7,514 bases of DNA, from the NCBI GenBank assembly GCA_937926845.1, contig CALBBS010000212.1, positions 1 to 7,514 on the forward strand. The letters are read 5' to 3'. This document shows, one piece after another, positions 1 through 4,857 of the stretch; within the stretch, counting starts at the first letter, position 1; every line of letters starts with the position of its first letter. Source of the stretch: an uncultured Atopobium sp. (GTDB taxonomy: Bacteria; Actinomycetota; Coriobacteriia; Coriobacteriales; Atopobiaceae). Position numbers and translations under genes: made by a program. The notes below the pieces were generated by a model. The model was not told the origin of the DNA. It made no database searches and was given only the letters and a program-made list of their open reading frames with translations.

Positions 1-1
1 T

Positions 2-142
2 CAGGAAGATGAGGGTGAGCACGAGTGCTGCTGTGGTCACGACCATGAAGATGGTGAGCACGAGTGCGAGTGCCATGGTCACGGACATCATCATGAGCAT
101 GAAGGTCACGAGCACGGTCATGACGGCCACTGCTGCCACTAA
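2..142 (+). CDS. C-terminal His/Cys-rich tail of a SlyD-like FKBP peptidyl-prolyl isomerase (5' partial)
   Basis: This reading frame enters the window open at base 2 and ends at the TAA at 140-142, giving 46 codons. Of these, 15 are His and 7 are Cys, mixed with Asp, Glu and Gly, and the protein ends in HCCH. Such a tail is typical of SlyD, a cytoplasmic FKBP-type prolyl isomerase and chaperone whose C-terminal tail binds nickel and other metals and helps deliver nickel to hydrogenase and urease maturation. The tail is internally repetitive: a 15-base unit starting GGTGAGCAC occurs at 14-28 and again at 53-67, exactly 13 codons apart, encoding GEHEC both times. The isomerase body is outside the window, so the family is inferred from the tail alone. 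HypB or a zinc-binding lipoprotein is less likely, because their His-rich stretches normally lie N-terminal or internally. The next gene begins 26 bases later. Confidence 0.68.
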   Translation, partial: QEDEGEHECCCGHDHEDGEHECECHGHGHHHEHEGHEHGHDGHCCH

Positions 143-153
143 GTGCTAGCCGC

Positions 154-159
154 AAAGGA
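154..159 (+). promoter_or_regulatory. Ribosome binding site for the NYN-domain gene
   Basis: AAAGGA lies 9 bases before the ATG at 169. It falls in the 26-base gap after the SlyD-like stop codon, which leaves no room for an obvious separate promoter and suggests co-transcription with the upstream gene. Confidence 0.6.
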
Positions 160-168
160 ACCCCGATT

Positions 169-951
169 ATGAGTGATATTTCTACTCCTCAGAGCTCTAT
201 TGCGGTTTTCATCGATTATGAAAATTTGGCACTAGGAACAGGCAAAAGAAAGAGAAACGGTCATCAAGAGCCAGGCCATCTTCCAGAGATGAAGCTCATT
301 ATGGAGAGGCTGGTTGATAAGGGACGCATTACTGCCAAGCGTGCATATTGTGATTGGCAGCGCTTTCCAAATGCTATTACGCCCTTGCATGAGCTTGGCA
401 TTGAGCTCATTGAGATTCCAGATAGGGCTTATACCGGCAAGAACTCTGCCGATATTAGACTTGCGGTAGACGCTGTTGAGATGTGTCTTACTAAAGACCA
501 TATTGACACCTTTGCTGTGCTTTCTGGTGACTCGGACTTCTCGCCACTTGTGGCAAAGCTTAAAGAGGCTGGTAAAACAGTCATTGGCGTTGGTATGAAG
601 GAGTCTACCAGCTCGCTTCTTGCTGAAGTTTGTGACGAATTTATCTTTTACGAGGATATTTTGAGTTCTGGCAGAATTCCAGACTTTAAAGAGAAGGTGC
701 CTGTCGAGAAACACGACTGCTATCAGCTCTTATTTGAGACCATTGAGTCTTTGGAGCGCGAAAGCGAAACATTTATTTATGCGTCTCGTTTAAAGGAGAC
801 TATGCGAAGGAAGCGTCCACAGTTTGCTGAGGCAACTTATGGATATCGTTCGTTTACTTCTCTTTTACGTGAAGCATCGAGCCTTGGATTTATTAAAATT
901 CATGAGGATCAAAAAAGCGGCACCGTTGTCGTAGACGGATTTAGAGAATAA
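169..951 (+). CDS. NYN-domain (LabA/DUF88-like) putative ribonuclease with C-terminal OST-HTH/LOTUS-like domain
   Basis: The 260-residue protein has two parts. Residues about 10-165 form a NYN domain, a PIN-like metal-dependent ribonuclease fold. Visible hallmarks are FIDYEN (D16, N19), the acidic helix containing D95 and D101, and LSGDSDF (D121, D123), followed by the GKTVIGVG strand. These acidic residues match the expected metal-binding site, so the protein is likely catalytically competent. Residues about 184-258 look like an OST-HTH/LOTUS winged-helix domain, which binds RNA in other proteins; the pattern of two helices, SFTSLLREA and then GFIKI/GTVVV strands fits. Prokaryotic NYN-LOTUS proteins are common, but their substrates are mostly unknown. 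There is no signal peptide, so it should be cytoplasmic. The ATG at 169 has a good ribosome binding site. It is followed 28 bases later by the HEAT-repeat gene, probably in the same operon. Confidence 0.85.
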   Translation: MSDISTPQSSIAVFIDYENLALGTGKRKRNGHQEPGHLPEMKLIMERLVDKGRITAKRAYCDWQRFPNAITPLHELGIELIEIPDRAYTGKNSADIRLAVDAVEMCLTKDHIDTFAVLSGDSDFSPLVAKLKEAGKTVIGVGMKESTSSLLAEVCDEFIFYEDILSSGRIPDFKEKVPVEKHDCYQLLFETIESLERESETFIYASRLKETMRRKRPQFAEATYGYRSFTSLLREASSLGFIKIHEDQKSGTVVVDGFRE

Positions 952-979
952 AGGGTGTTTTAGAGAGGATTTAGGTTTC

Positions 980-1666
980 ATGGCAGAAAAGAAAGAAACT
1001 GCTCAGAAGCCAAAAAAGGCTTCAACTAAGGCAACCGCAAAAGCGGGCTCTACAAAGGCGCCAAAAGAAGAAAAACAACCTGCTAAGAAGGCTACTAAAA
1101 AGCCAACTATGGCACAGATGAAAAAAGTGAATGCACTGGTCATTGCTTTGTCTGATGCTAGTAGGCGCGCTCGTCAAGATGCCTCTCATGAGCTTGCAGA
1201 GCTTGCGCACGTTGCTCCTCTTGCTTTTGGAGAGCATATTGATTCTCTTATTGATGCGCTGTATAGACCAGAGGCCCAGACTCGTTGGGAAGTGCTCGAT
1301 GCACTGGCTAATCTGAGTGAACATTATGGTGACCAGGTCTTTAAGGCATTTGATGCTGCTGAGGCTTCTCTGTTTGACGATGACTCAGCAACAGTGCGTC
1401 TCGCAGCATTTTTGTTCCTCTGTCAGTACGGAGCAACTTCTGCAAAGCATTCTGATGAGGCGTGGCCACTTTTGGATGAGGCGGTCCAGTGCTATCACGG
1501 AGATGCTGAGTACCATGATATGCTCCAGGGTCTTCTCGCCTTAGCGCACGGAACTATTTCTAAGGACGTGAAGAAAGCACTGTCTCAGCGCATGAAGTTT
1601 GATGCAGAAAATGCCACTGGATACATCAAACAGTATTCGGAAGAGATTGTTGCAGCTACCAAGTAG
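980..1666 (+). CDS. HEAT-repeat-like protein with lysine/alanine-rich N-terminal tail, function unknown
   Basis: The 228-residue protein is bipartite. Residues 1-42 are low-complexity and strongly basic (14 Lys, with Ala, Thr and Pro), resembling histone H1-like or disordered nucleic-acid-binding tails. Residues about 50-192 are all-helical with recurrent helix pairs of about 35 residues (roughly 51-80, 85-117, 121-155 and 160-192), including RRARQDASHELAELA, TRWEVLDALANL and ATVRLAAFLFL, which fit HEAT-type repeats. HEAT solenoids usually act as protein or nucleic-acid binding scaffolds, and no enzyme motif is visible. A ribosome binding site (GAGGA at 965-969) sits 10 bases before the ATG. 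The gene lies 28 bases after the NYN ribonuclease gene on the same strand, so a shared role in RNA or nucleoid handling is possible but is only inference. I do not recognise a named family. Confidence 0.72.
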   Translation: MAEKKETAQKPKKASTKATAKAGSTKAPKEEKQPAKKATKKPTMAQMKKVNALVIALSDASRRARQDASHELAELAHVAPLAFGEHIDSLIDALYRPEAQTRWEVLDALANLSEHYGDQVFKAFDAAEASLFDDDSATVRLAAFLFLCQYGATSAKHSDEAWPLLDEAVQCYHGDAEYHDMLQGLLALAHGTISKDVKKALSQRMKFDAENATGYIKQYSEEIVAATK

Positions 1667-1678
1667 TTTGTTTTGCAT

Positions 1679-1747
1679 GTAAACGACTGTGTACAAACGG
1701 GGGAGTTTACTGGTTGTATGTTTTATGCATGCTAATAAGAGTAAACT
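1679..1747. repeat. Cluster of inverted GTAAAC/GTTTAC repeats in an intergenic region
   Basis: Three copies of a short motif lie between the HEAT gene and the membrane-protein gene. GTAAAC is at 1679-1684, AGTTTACT at 1704-1711 (opposite orientation) and AGTAAACT at 1740-1747. The last two are exact 8-base inverted repeats with centres 36 bases apart. The first two could form a weak hairpin with a 20-base loop, but there is no T-tract, so it is not a convincing terminator. I found no convincing -35/-10 pair in 1667-1800. Binding sites for a regulator of the downstream gene are a reasonable guess. Confidence 0.4.
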
Positions 1748-1787
1748 ACAGGTTTGTATTAGTGTACGCATAGTTGCATTAAGCGAT

Positions 1788-1793
1788 GAAAGG
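1788..1793 (+). promoter_or_regulatory. Ribosome binding site that selects the ATG at 1801
   Basis: GAAAGG lies 7 bases before the ATG at 1801. The in-frame ATG at 1786 has no purine-rich site upstream (the preceding bases are TTGCATTAAGCG) and itself overlaps this site. The site therefore favours the downstream start and a protein shorter by five residues. Confidence 0.6.
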
Positions 1794-1800
1794 CAAGGAT

Positions 1801-2649
1801 ATGCCATCTATTGATGTAAGAAAGAACTCAAAGATCTTTATCGGAGTTGGAGCAGTTGTACTGTTTGCTCTTGGTATTGTCATCGGTCGTTTCCTCCTTG
1901 GCGGCGGCGGAGCTACTGGTTCTTTGAACGGTCGCACCACACTTTCTGAGGGCGAGCTCAACACTCCTATTGCTTCTTATACCTATAACGGTCAGACCAA
2001 AGAAGTAACTGCTCGTGAGGTTATCGAGAATACTTCCGGTCTTGACGCAGCAAAGCAGTCTGACGGTACCTATGCTGTTCCTGCAGCCGATAAGATTATT
2101 GGTTATGTGCGCAATGCTCTTGTTGTTGCTGAGGCTCAGAGCAAGGGTATTACCGTCACTGATGATGAGATTAACAATTACATGCAGACCAACTTCAAGA
2201 CTACTGATGTCAGCCAGATTGCTTCTGCATATAAGCTCTCCGAAGACGTCACAAAGAAGCTTATCAATGATGCTGTCATCATGAAGAAGTATCGTGATAG
2301 CGTTCTGACTACAACACTTCCAGATGCTCCACAGGCACCAACTGCACCTGAGGACGGCAACTCAGAGACCACAAGCCAGGAGTATGCCCAGTACATCATT
2401 GGTCTTGCTGGCGATGAGTGGGACGCTAAGAACAACACTTGGGCTTCTCAAGACGGCGATTACTACAAGCAGCTTTCTGCTTACTCGATCTCCAATGATT
2501 CTGCTTCTTACGCAGCTGCTCAGACTGCTTATCAGGTTGCTATGAGCAAGTACTCTGCTGTTGCAAGCAAGGCTTCTCAGGAGTGGTCACAGAAGATTAA
2601 CGAGATTCTTGGTAAGGCATCTATTGCTATTTACTCTCTTGCTCTCTAG
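1801..2649 (+). CDS. Membrane-anchored SurA-N-like extracytoplasmic protein (putative chaperone-like, no PPIase domain)
   Basis: Translation from ATG 1801 gives 282 residues. Residues 1-10 are short and basic, residues about 11-33 form one hydrophobic helix, and a Gly-rich segment (GGGG at 34-37) follows. There is no lipobox Cys and no clear signal-peptidase site, so it probably stays tethered with its C-terminus outside. Residues about 60-170 are helical and include ITVTDDEINNYM and a long amphipathic stretch, resembling the N-terminal chaperone segment of SurA/PrsA-type foldases and of trigger factor. The parvulin isomerase domain expected next is absent; instead there is a Pro/Ala/Glu-rich linker (about 173-190) and a Tyr/Ser/Ala-rich helical tail. 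The role is therefore only suggested: a chaperone-like or cell-surface factor. The stop codon overlaps the ribosome binding site of the next gene, indicating an operon. Confidence 0.6.
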   Translation: MPSIDVRKNSKIFIGVGAVVLFALGIVIGRFLLGGGGATGSLNGRTTLSEGELNTPIASYTYNGQTKEVTAREVIENTSGLDAAKQSDGTYAVPAADKIIGYVRNALVVAEAQSKGITVTDDEINNYMQTNFKTTDVSQIASAYKLSEDVTKKLINDAVIMKKYRDSVLTTTLPDAPQAPTAPEDGNSETTSQEYAQYIIGLAGDEWDAKNNTWASQDGDYYKQLSAYSISNDSASYAAAQTAYQVAMSKYSAVASKASQEWSQKINEILGKASIAIYSLAL

Positions 2650-2652
2650 GAA
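2648..2652 (+). promoter_or_regulatory. Ribosome binding site overlapping the upstream stop codon
   Basis: AGGAA starts inside the TAG stop (2647-2649) of the membrane-protein gene and lies 10 bases before the ATG at 2663. This arrangement points to co-transcription and possible translational coupling of the two genes. Confidence 0.6.
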
Positions 2653-2662
2653 CTGAAACGCA

Positions 2663-3853
2663 ATGAAAGTTGCAATTAGCGCTTGTTTACTTGGCCTCCC
2701 CGTCAGATATGACGGAGGGGCCAAGCCTGTTTCTGCAGTACAAAGATTGGCTCAAAAAGTAAACGTTACAAAGATTTGCCCCGAAACCTCCTCAGGTCTT
2801 CCTGTTCCTCGTCCACCCGCGGAACAGCGAGAAGGTCGTGTTTGGCTCAAGGATGGTTTGGATGTTACCGAAGATTTTGAACGTGGATCTAAGATTGCTC
2901 TTAGTGCTGTTACGTCTTCTGACATCACGCTCGCCGTTTTGAAGGCAAAGAGCCCGTCTTGTGGTGTGCATGAGATTTATGATGGTACGTACTCAGGAAA
3001 GCTTGTTTCTGGCGAGGGAACACTTACTCGTCACCTCTTAGAGGAGGGGATTTGCGTGGTTACCGAGAAAACCATTGAGAATGTAAGCCCATCTGTTGAG
3101 CATCCTGTTGCTCTTATTTTGGGAACCGGACTTGGTCATCTTGCTGATTTGGTAAAGCCAGTTCGTCGTATTGATTATCGTGATATTCCAGGCTTCCCTG
3201 TTGACGCTTCTCCTATGGCAGGTCACAGCTTTGAAGCAACCATTGGTACTATCGATGGCGTGCCTGTAGTTGTCTATCCTGGCCGCGTTCACCTCTATCA
3301 GGGCTATTCTGCCGCTGAGGTAACCTCCCTTGTTCAGCACGCACATCACTTGGGCTGCAAAGATATTATCTTTGCAGGAGCAACAGGTGCTGTTTCTGGT
3401 AATGCAAAGACTGGTATTGGTGTTATTACAGATCAGATTAACCTCACCGGAACCAATCCGCTTGCAGAGTGGGCAGGCCTTCGCGATGTCGAGACACCAT
3501 TTGTTGATATGAATGATGCCTTCTCGCCTTATCTAAGAACGCTTGCACGCGGTGTAGCGGCTGACCTTAAGATTGAGCTCAACGAAGGTGTTTTTGCTGG
3601 ACTTTTGGGACCAAACTTTGAAACTCCTGCTGAGGTTGCTATGCTTCGCAGCTTTGGTGTTTCATATGTTGGCGTTTCTACCGCTCTTGAAGTTATTATG
3701 GCCCGGGCACTTGAGATGAATGTGTTAGCTCTGACGCTTGCAGCAAATCCGGCTGGTGCTCACGGAACTACGCATAAGAGTGTTCAAGAGGCATCCGAGA
3801 AGTACGCAGATGATCTTGAGCGCCTTGTTCGTGGTGTTCTCGGACTTCTTTAG
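2663..3853 (+). CDS. Fusion protein: DUF523 (TudS/RudS-like Fe-S desulfidase) domain plus purine-nucleoside phosphorylase
   Basis: The 396-residue protein joins two enzymes in one uninterrupted frame. Residues 1 to about 135 are DUF523: SACLLG with VRYDG, CPE followed by GLPVPRPPAE, and KAKSPSCG. They supply C8, C39 and C100, the three cysteines that hold the iron-sulfur cluster in TudS/RudS-type desulfidases, which remove sulfur from thiouracil or 4-thiouridine. Residues about 147-396 are a trimeric-type (PNP-I) purine-nucleoside phosphorylase, which splits purine nucleosides with phosphate to give base and ribose-1-phosphate. Visible motifs are LILGTGLG (phosphate loop, T155 where Ser is usual), DIPGFP, GH188, GRVHLYQGY (R208, H210), GPNFETPAE (E320) and N362 near the end. 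The linker is only about 12 residues. Length fits DUF523 (about 140) plus a typical PNP (about 260). The combined role in thio-nucleoside salvage is inference. The gene follows the membrane-protein gene by 13 bases and has no terminator before the tRNA gene. Confidence 0.88.
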   Translation: MKVAISACLLGLPVRYDGGAKPVSAVQRLAQKVNVTKICPETSSGLPVPRPPAEQREGRVWLKDGLDVTEDFERGSKIALSAVTSSDITLAVLKAKSPSCGVHEIYDGTYSGKLVSGEGTLTRHLLEEGICVVTEKTIENVSPSVEHPVALILGTGLGHLADLVKPVRRIDYRDIPGFPVDASPMAGHSFEATIGTIDGVPVVVYPGRVHLYQGYSAAEVTSLVQHAHHLGCKDIIFAGATGAVSGNAKTGIGVITDQINLTGTNPLAEWAGLRDVETPFVDMNDAFSPYLRTLARGVAADLKIELNEGVFAGLLGPNFETPAEVAMLRSFGVSYVGVSTALEVIMARALEMNVLALTLAANPAGAHGTTHKSVQEASEKYADDLERLVRGVLGLL

Positions 3854-3862
3854 TATTCTTGC

Positions 3863-3891
3863 TTGAATAATGCAGGGCTTCCCCGTATAGT
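3863..3891 (+). promoter_or_regulatory. Promoter of the tRNA-Thr gene
   Basis: TTGAAT (3863-3868) and TATAGT (3886-3891) are separated by exactly 17 bases, close to the sigma-A/sigma-70 consensus. Transcription would start near 3898, giving a short 5' leader before the tRNA at 3911. The promoter begins 9 bases after the stop of the phosphorylase fusion gene. Confidence 0.7.
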
Positions 3892-3910
3892 TGTTAGCGC
3901 GCTTTTGCAC

Positions 3911-3986
3911 GCCAGCATAGCTCAGTTGGTAGAGCACCGCTCTCGTAAAGCGGGGGTCATCAGTTCGATCCTGGTTGCTGGCACCA
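3911..3986 (+). tRNA. tRNA-Thr, anticodon CGT
   Basis: A complete cloverleaf of 76 bases including an encoded CCA. The acceptor stem pairs GCCAGCA (3911-3917) with TGCTGGC (3976-3982), followed by discriminator A and CCA. The D-arm stem is GCTC/GAGC. The anticodon stem is CCGCT/AGCGG around loop CTCGTAA, so the anticodon is CGT (3944-3946) and reads ACG threonine codons. The T-arm ATCAG/CTGGT encloses TTCGATC. The variable loop is five bases. It has its own promoter and terminator, so it is a single-tRNA unit. Confidence 0.96.
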
Positions 3987-3995
3987 TCAACTATT

Positions 3996-4022
3996 AAATA
4001 GCCGCCTTGCGCGGCTATTTTT
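3996..4022 (+). terminator. Rho-independent terminator after tRNA-Thr
   Basis: A perfect 10-base stem, AAATAGCCGC (3996-4005) with GCGGCTATTT (4011-4020), has a five-base loop CTTGC and continues into a T-run (4018-4022). It starts 10 bases after the CCA end of the tRNA. It probably also ends any transcript reading through from the phosphorylase operon, which has no terminator of its own. Confidence 0.88.
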
Positions 4023-4042
4023 ATGCCACGAATGACAGCTTA

Positions 4043-4059
4043 TTGCTTCTAGTAAGCAA
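4043..4059. repeat. Small inverted repeat upstream of the small acidic protein gene
   Basis: TTGCTT (4043-4048) and AAGCAA (4054-4059) are exact 6-base inverted arms around CTAGT. There is no T-run behind it, so it is more likely an operator-like palindrome or chance than a terminator. The intergenic stretch 4023-4098 holds this, the GAGTAAACTA motif at 4074-4083, and no clear promoter pair. Confidence 0.25.
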
Positions 4060-4073
4060 CTTTCATTACGTAC

Positions 4074-4083
4074 GAGTAAACTA
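4074..4083 (+). promoter_or_regulatory. GAGTAAACTA motif, second copy of the one at 1739-1748
   Basis: The same 10 bases occur at 1739-1748 upstream of the membrane-protein gene. The distance from the end of the motif to the ATG is 52 bases there and 54 bases here if the ATG at 4138 is used. This suggests a shared regulatory element, but two copies are thin evidence. Confidence 0.35.
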
Positions 4084-4098
4084 GCGCTATACGATAGT

Positions 4099-4338
4099 TT
4101 GTACAAAATTAGTAAAGTTGTGGCTGATTGGATAAGTATGACTTTTCCTGAACCTCCGCACTTCTTAAGTAATCGCGATTGGTATACAACGCCAGAAGAT
4201 GAAGGTATCGATGATTTCTTTTTTGAAGATGGTCGCGGATATCACATTAAAGACGACGCTCCTGAAGAAGCAAAACAGAGTTATGAAGAACTCTATGACA
4301 TGCTAGATGGCAATTTTCTTAGAGTTATCTTCGACTAA
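4099..4338 (+). CDS. Small acidic protein of unknown function; start codon uncertain
   Basis: The open frame runs from just after an in-frame TAG at 4096-4098 to the TAA at 4336-4338. The longest form uses TTG at 4099 (79 residues); GTG at 4120 (72) and ATG at 4138 (66) are alternatives. None has a strong ribosome binding site; ATG 4138 has a weak GGA five bases upstream, and TTG 4099 has none. The 79-residue form is clearly acidic (19 Asp/Glu against 7 Lys/Arg), rich in aromatics, and has no membrane segment or signal peptide, so it should be cytoplasmic. Notable patches are DDFFFEDGRGYHI (38-50) and an acidic helix EEAKQSYEELYDMLD (56-70). I do not recognise the family. Protein-like composition and its fit between a terminator and the next promoter support it being a real gene. 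Confidence 0.55.
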   Translation: MYKISKVVADWISMTFPEPPHFLSNRDWYTTPEDEGIDDFFFEDGRGYHIKDDAPEEAKQSYEELYDMLDGNFLRVIFD

Positions 4339-4358
4339 GGTTCTCTAATTAAATCCAT

Positions 4359-4388
4359 GTGAAACAACCGCACTGTGGTGGGTATAGA
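4359..4388 (+). promoter_or_regulatory. Possible promoter of the glutaredoxin-like gene
   Basis: GTGAAA (4359-4364) and TATAGA (4383-4388) are separated by 18 bases. The -10 box is good (5 of 6) and the -35 box is moderate (4 of 6). Transcription would start near 4395, giving a leader of about 29 bases that overlaps the palindrome at 4397-4408. Confidence 0.45.
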
Positions 4389-4396
4389 CAAAGTAG

Positions 4397-4408
4397 TAGT
4401 AATTACTA
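4397..4408. promoter_or_regulatory. Perfect 12-base palindrome at the presumed transcription start of the glutaredoxin-like gene
   Basis: TAGTAATTACTA is its own reverse complement. It lies 8 bases after the presumed -10 box and just before the ribosome binding site, a usual place for a repressor operator. It is too AT-rich and too short to act as a terminator. Operator function is inference. Confidence 0.4.
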
Positions 4409-4411
4409 ACA

Positions 4412-4417
4412 AAAGGA
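4412..4417 (+). promoter_or_regulatory. Strong ribosome binding site of the glutaredoxin-like gene
   Basis: AAGGAG-type site (AAAGGAG region) 6 bases before the ATG at 4424, the best-matched ribosome binding site in the window, suggesting efficient translation. Confidence 0.8.
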
Positions 4418-4423
4418 GTTTTT

Positions 4424-4741
4424 ATGGCTACTCAGAATCTTGAGCTTTTCTATAAGCCAACCTGCCCATACTGCCACAAGGTAATGTCCTTCATGGAGCA
4501 GAACAACATTGAGCTTCCTATGCATGATATTGTTGCTGATGATGCAGCTCGTGAGCGCCTCATTGAGGTTGGCGGCAAGCGCCAGGTCCCCTGTCTGTTC
4601 ATTGACGGCAAGGCAATGTATGAGTCCGGCGACATCATTAACTACCTCTCCGAGGTCTTCCATGTTTCTGGTTCAAACGATGATTCAGATGACGGCTCTG
4701 CAGCAGCTGCTTGCACTATCGGCGGCGCCTGCTCCTTCTAA
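4424..4741 (+). CDS. Glutaredoxin-like thiol-disulfide oxidoreductase with extra C-terminal Cys pair
   Basis: The 105-residue protein has a glutaredoxin/GST-N thioredoxin fold at residues about 5-80. The active site is CPYC (C14, C17), after the first strand LELFYKPT. The cis-proline motif is QVPCLFIDG (V55-P56) and the closing helix is ESGDIINYLSEVF. Such proteins reduce disulfides or mixed thiol adducts in the cytoplasm, usually with a low-molecular-weight thiol or a dedicated reductase as partner. After the fold comes an acidic Ser/Asp linker (83-92) and an unusual tail ending CTIGGACSF, with C97 and C103. With C57 next to the cis-proline, the protein has five cysteines. The tail pair could be a resolving pair or a metal site. 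The physiological partner is unknown. It is a single-gene unit with its own promoter, a strong ribosome binding site and a terminator. Confidence 0.85.
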   Translation: MATQNLELFYKPTCPYCHKVMSFMEQNNIELPMHDIVADDAARERLIEVGGKRQVPCLFIDGKAMYESGDIINYLSEVFHVSGSNDDSDDGSAAAACTIGGACSF

Positions 4742-4793
4742 GCTTACTTGTCGAGAAGCCTTTCTAGCAGATGGGTTTCTCGTTATATGCATT

Positions 4794-4834
4794 AAAAACC
4801 CCTCTGTTCCAGCGTATGGAGCAGAGGGATTTTT
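4794..4834. terminator. Bidirectional rho-independent terminator between convergent genes
   Basis: CCCTCTGTTCC (4800-4810) pairs with GGAGCAGAGGG (4818-4828), an 11-base stem with one G-T pair and a seven-base loop. On the plus strand it runs into ATTTTTA. On the minus strand the A-run at 4794-4798 reads as a T-tract directly behind the stem. It therefore serves the glutaredoxin-like gene from the left and the flippase-like gene (ending at 4858) from the right. Confidence 0.88.
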
Positions 4835-4857
4835 ATGTTTAAGTTTCAATTATTTTG

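Noticed and set aside
2..142. Repetitive His/Cys coding tail as a CRISPR or other non-coding repeat
   Set aside because: The repeats are short, codon-phased and imperfect, and lie in an open frame typical of SlyD tails.
232..714. Minus-strand open frame of 160 residues inside the NYN gene
   Set aside because: It lies wholly within a gene with clear domain motifs, and its translation has no recognisable domain or plausible gene context.
1679..1710. GTAAAC...GTTTAC hairpin as a terminator for the HEAT gene
   Set aside because: Only a 6-base AT-rich stem with a 20-base loop and no T-run behind it.
1786..1800. ATG at 1786 as the start of the membrane-anchored protein
   Set aside because: No ribosome binding site precedes it, while GAAAGG is well placed for the in-frame ATG at 1801.
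3038..3349. Minus-strand open frame inside the PNP domain
   Set aside because: Antisense to conserved PNP motifs and without any family features of its own.
2663..3853. The DUF523-PNP joint as an artefact of a lost stop or frameshift
   Set aside because: The frame is continuous, the linker is short and protein-like, and no ribosome binding site with a start codon is apparent just before the PNP part.
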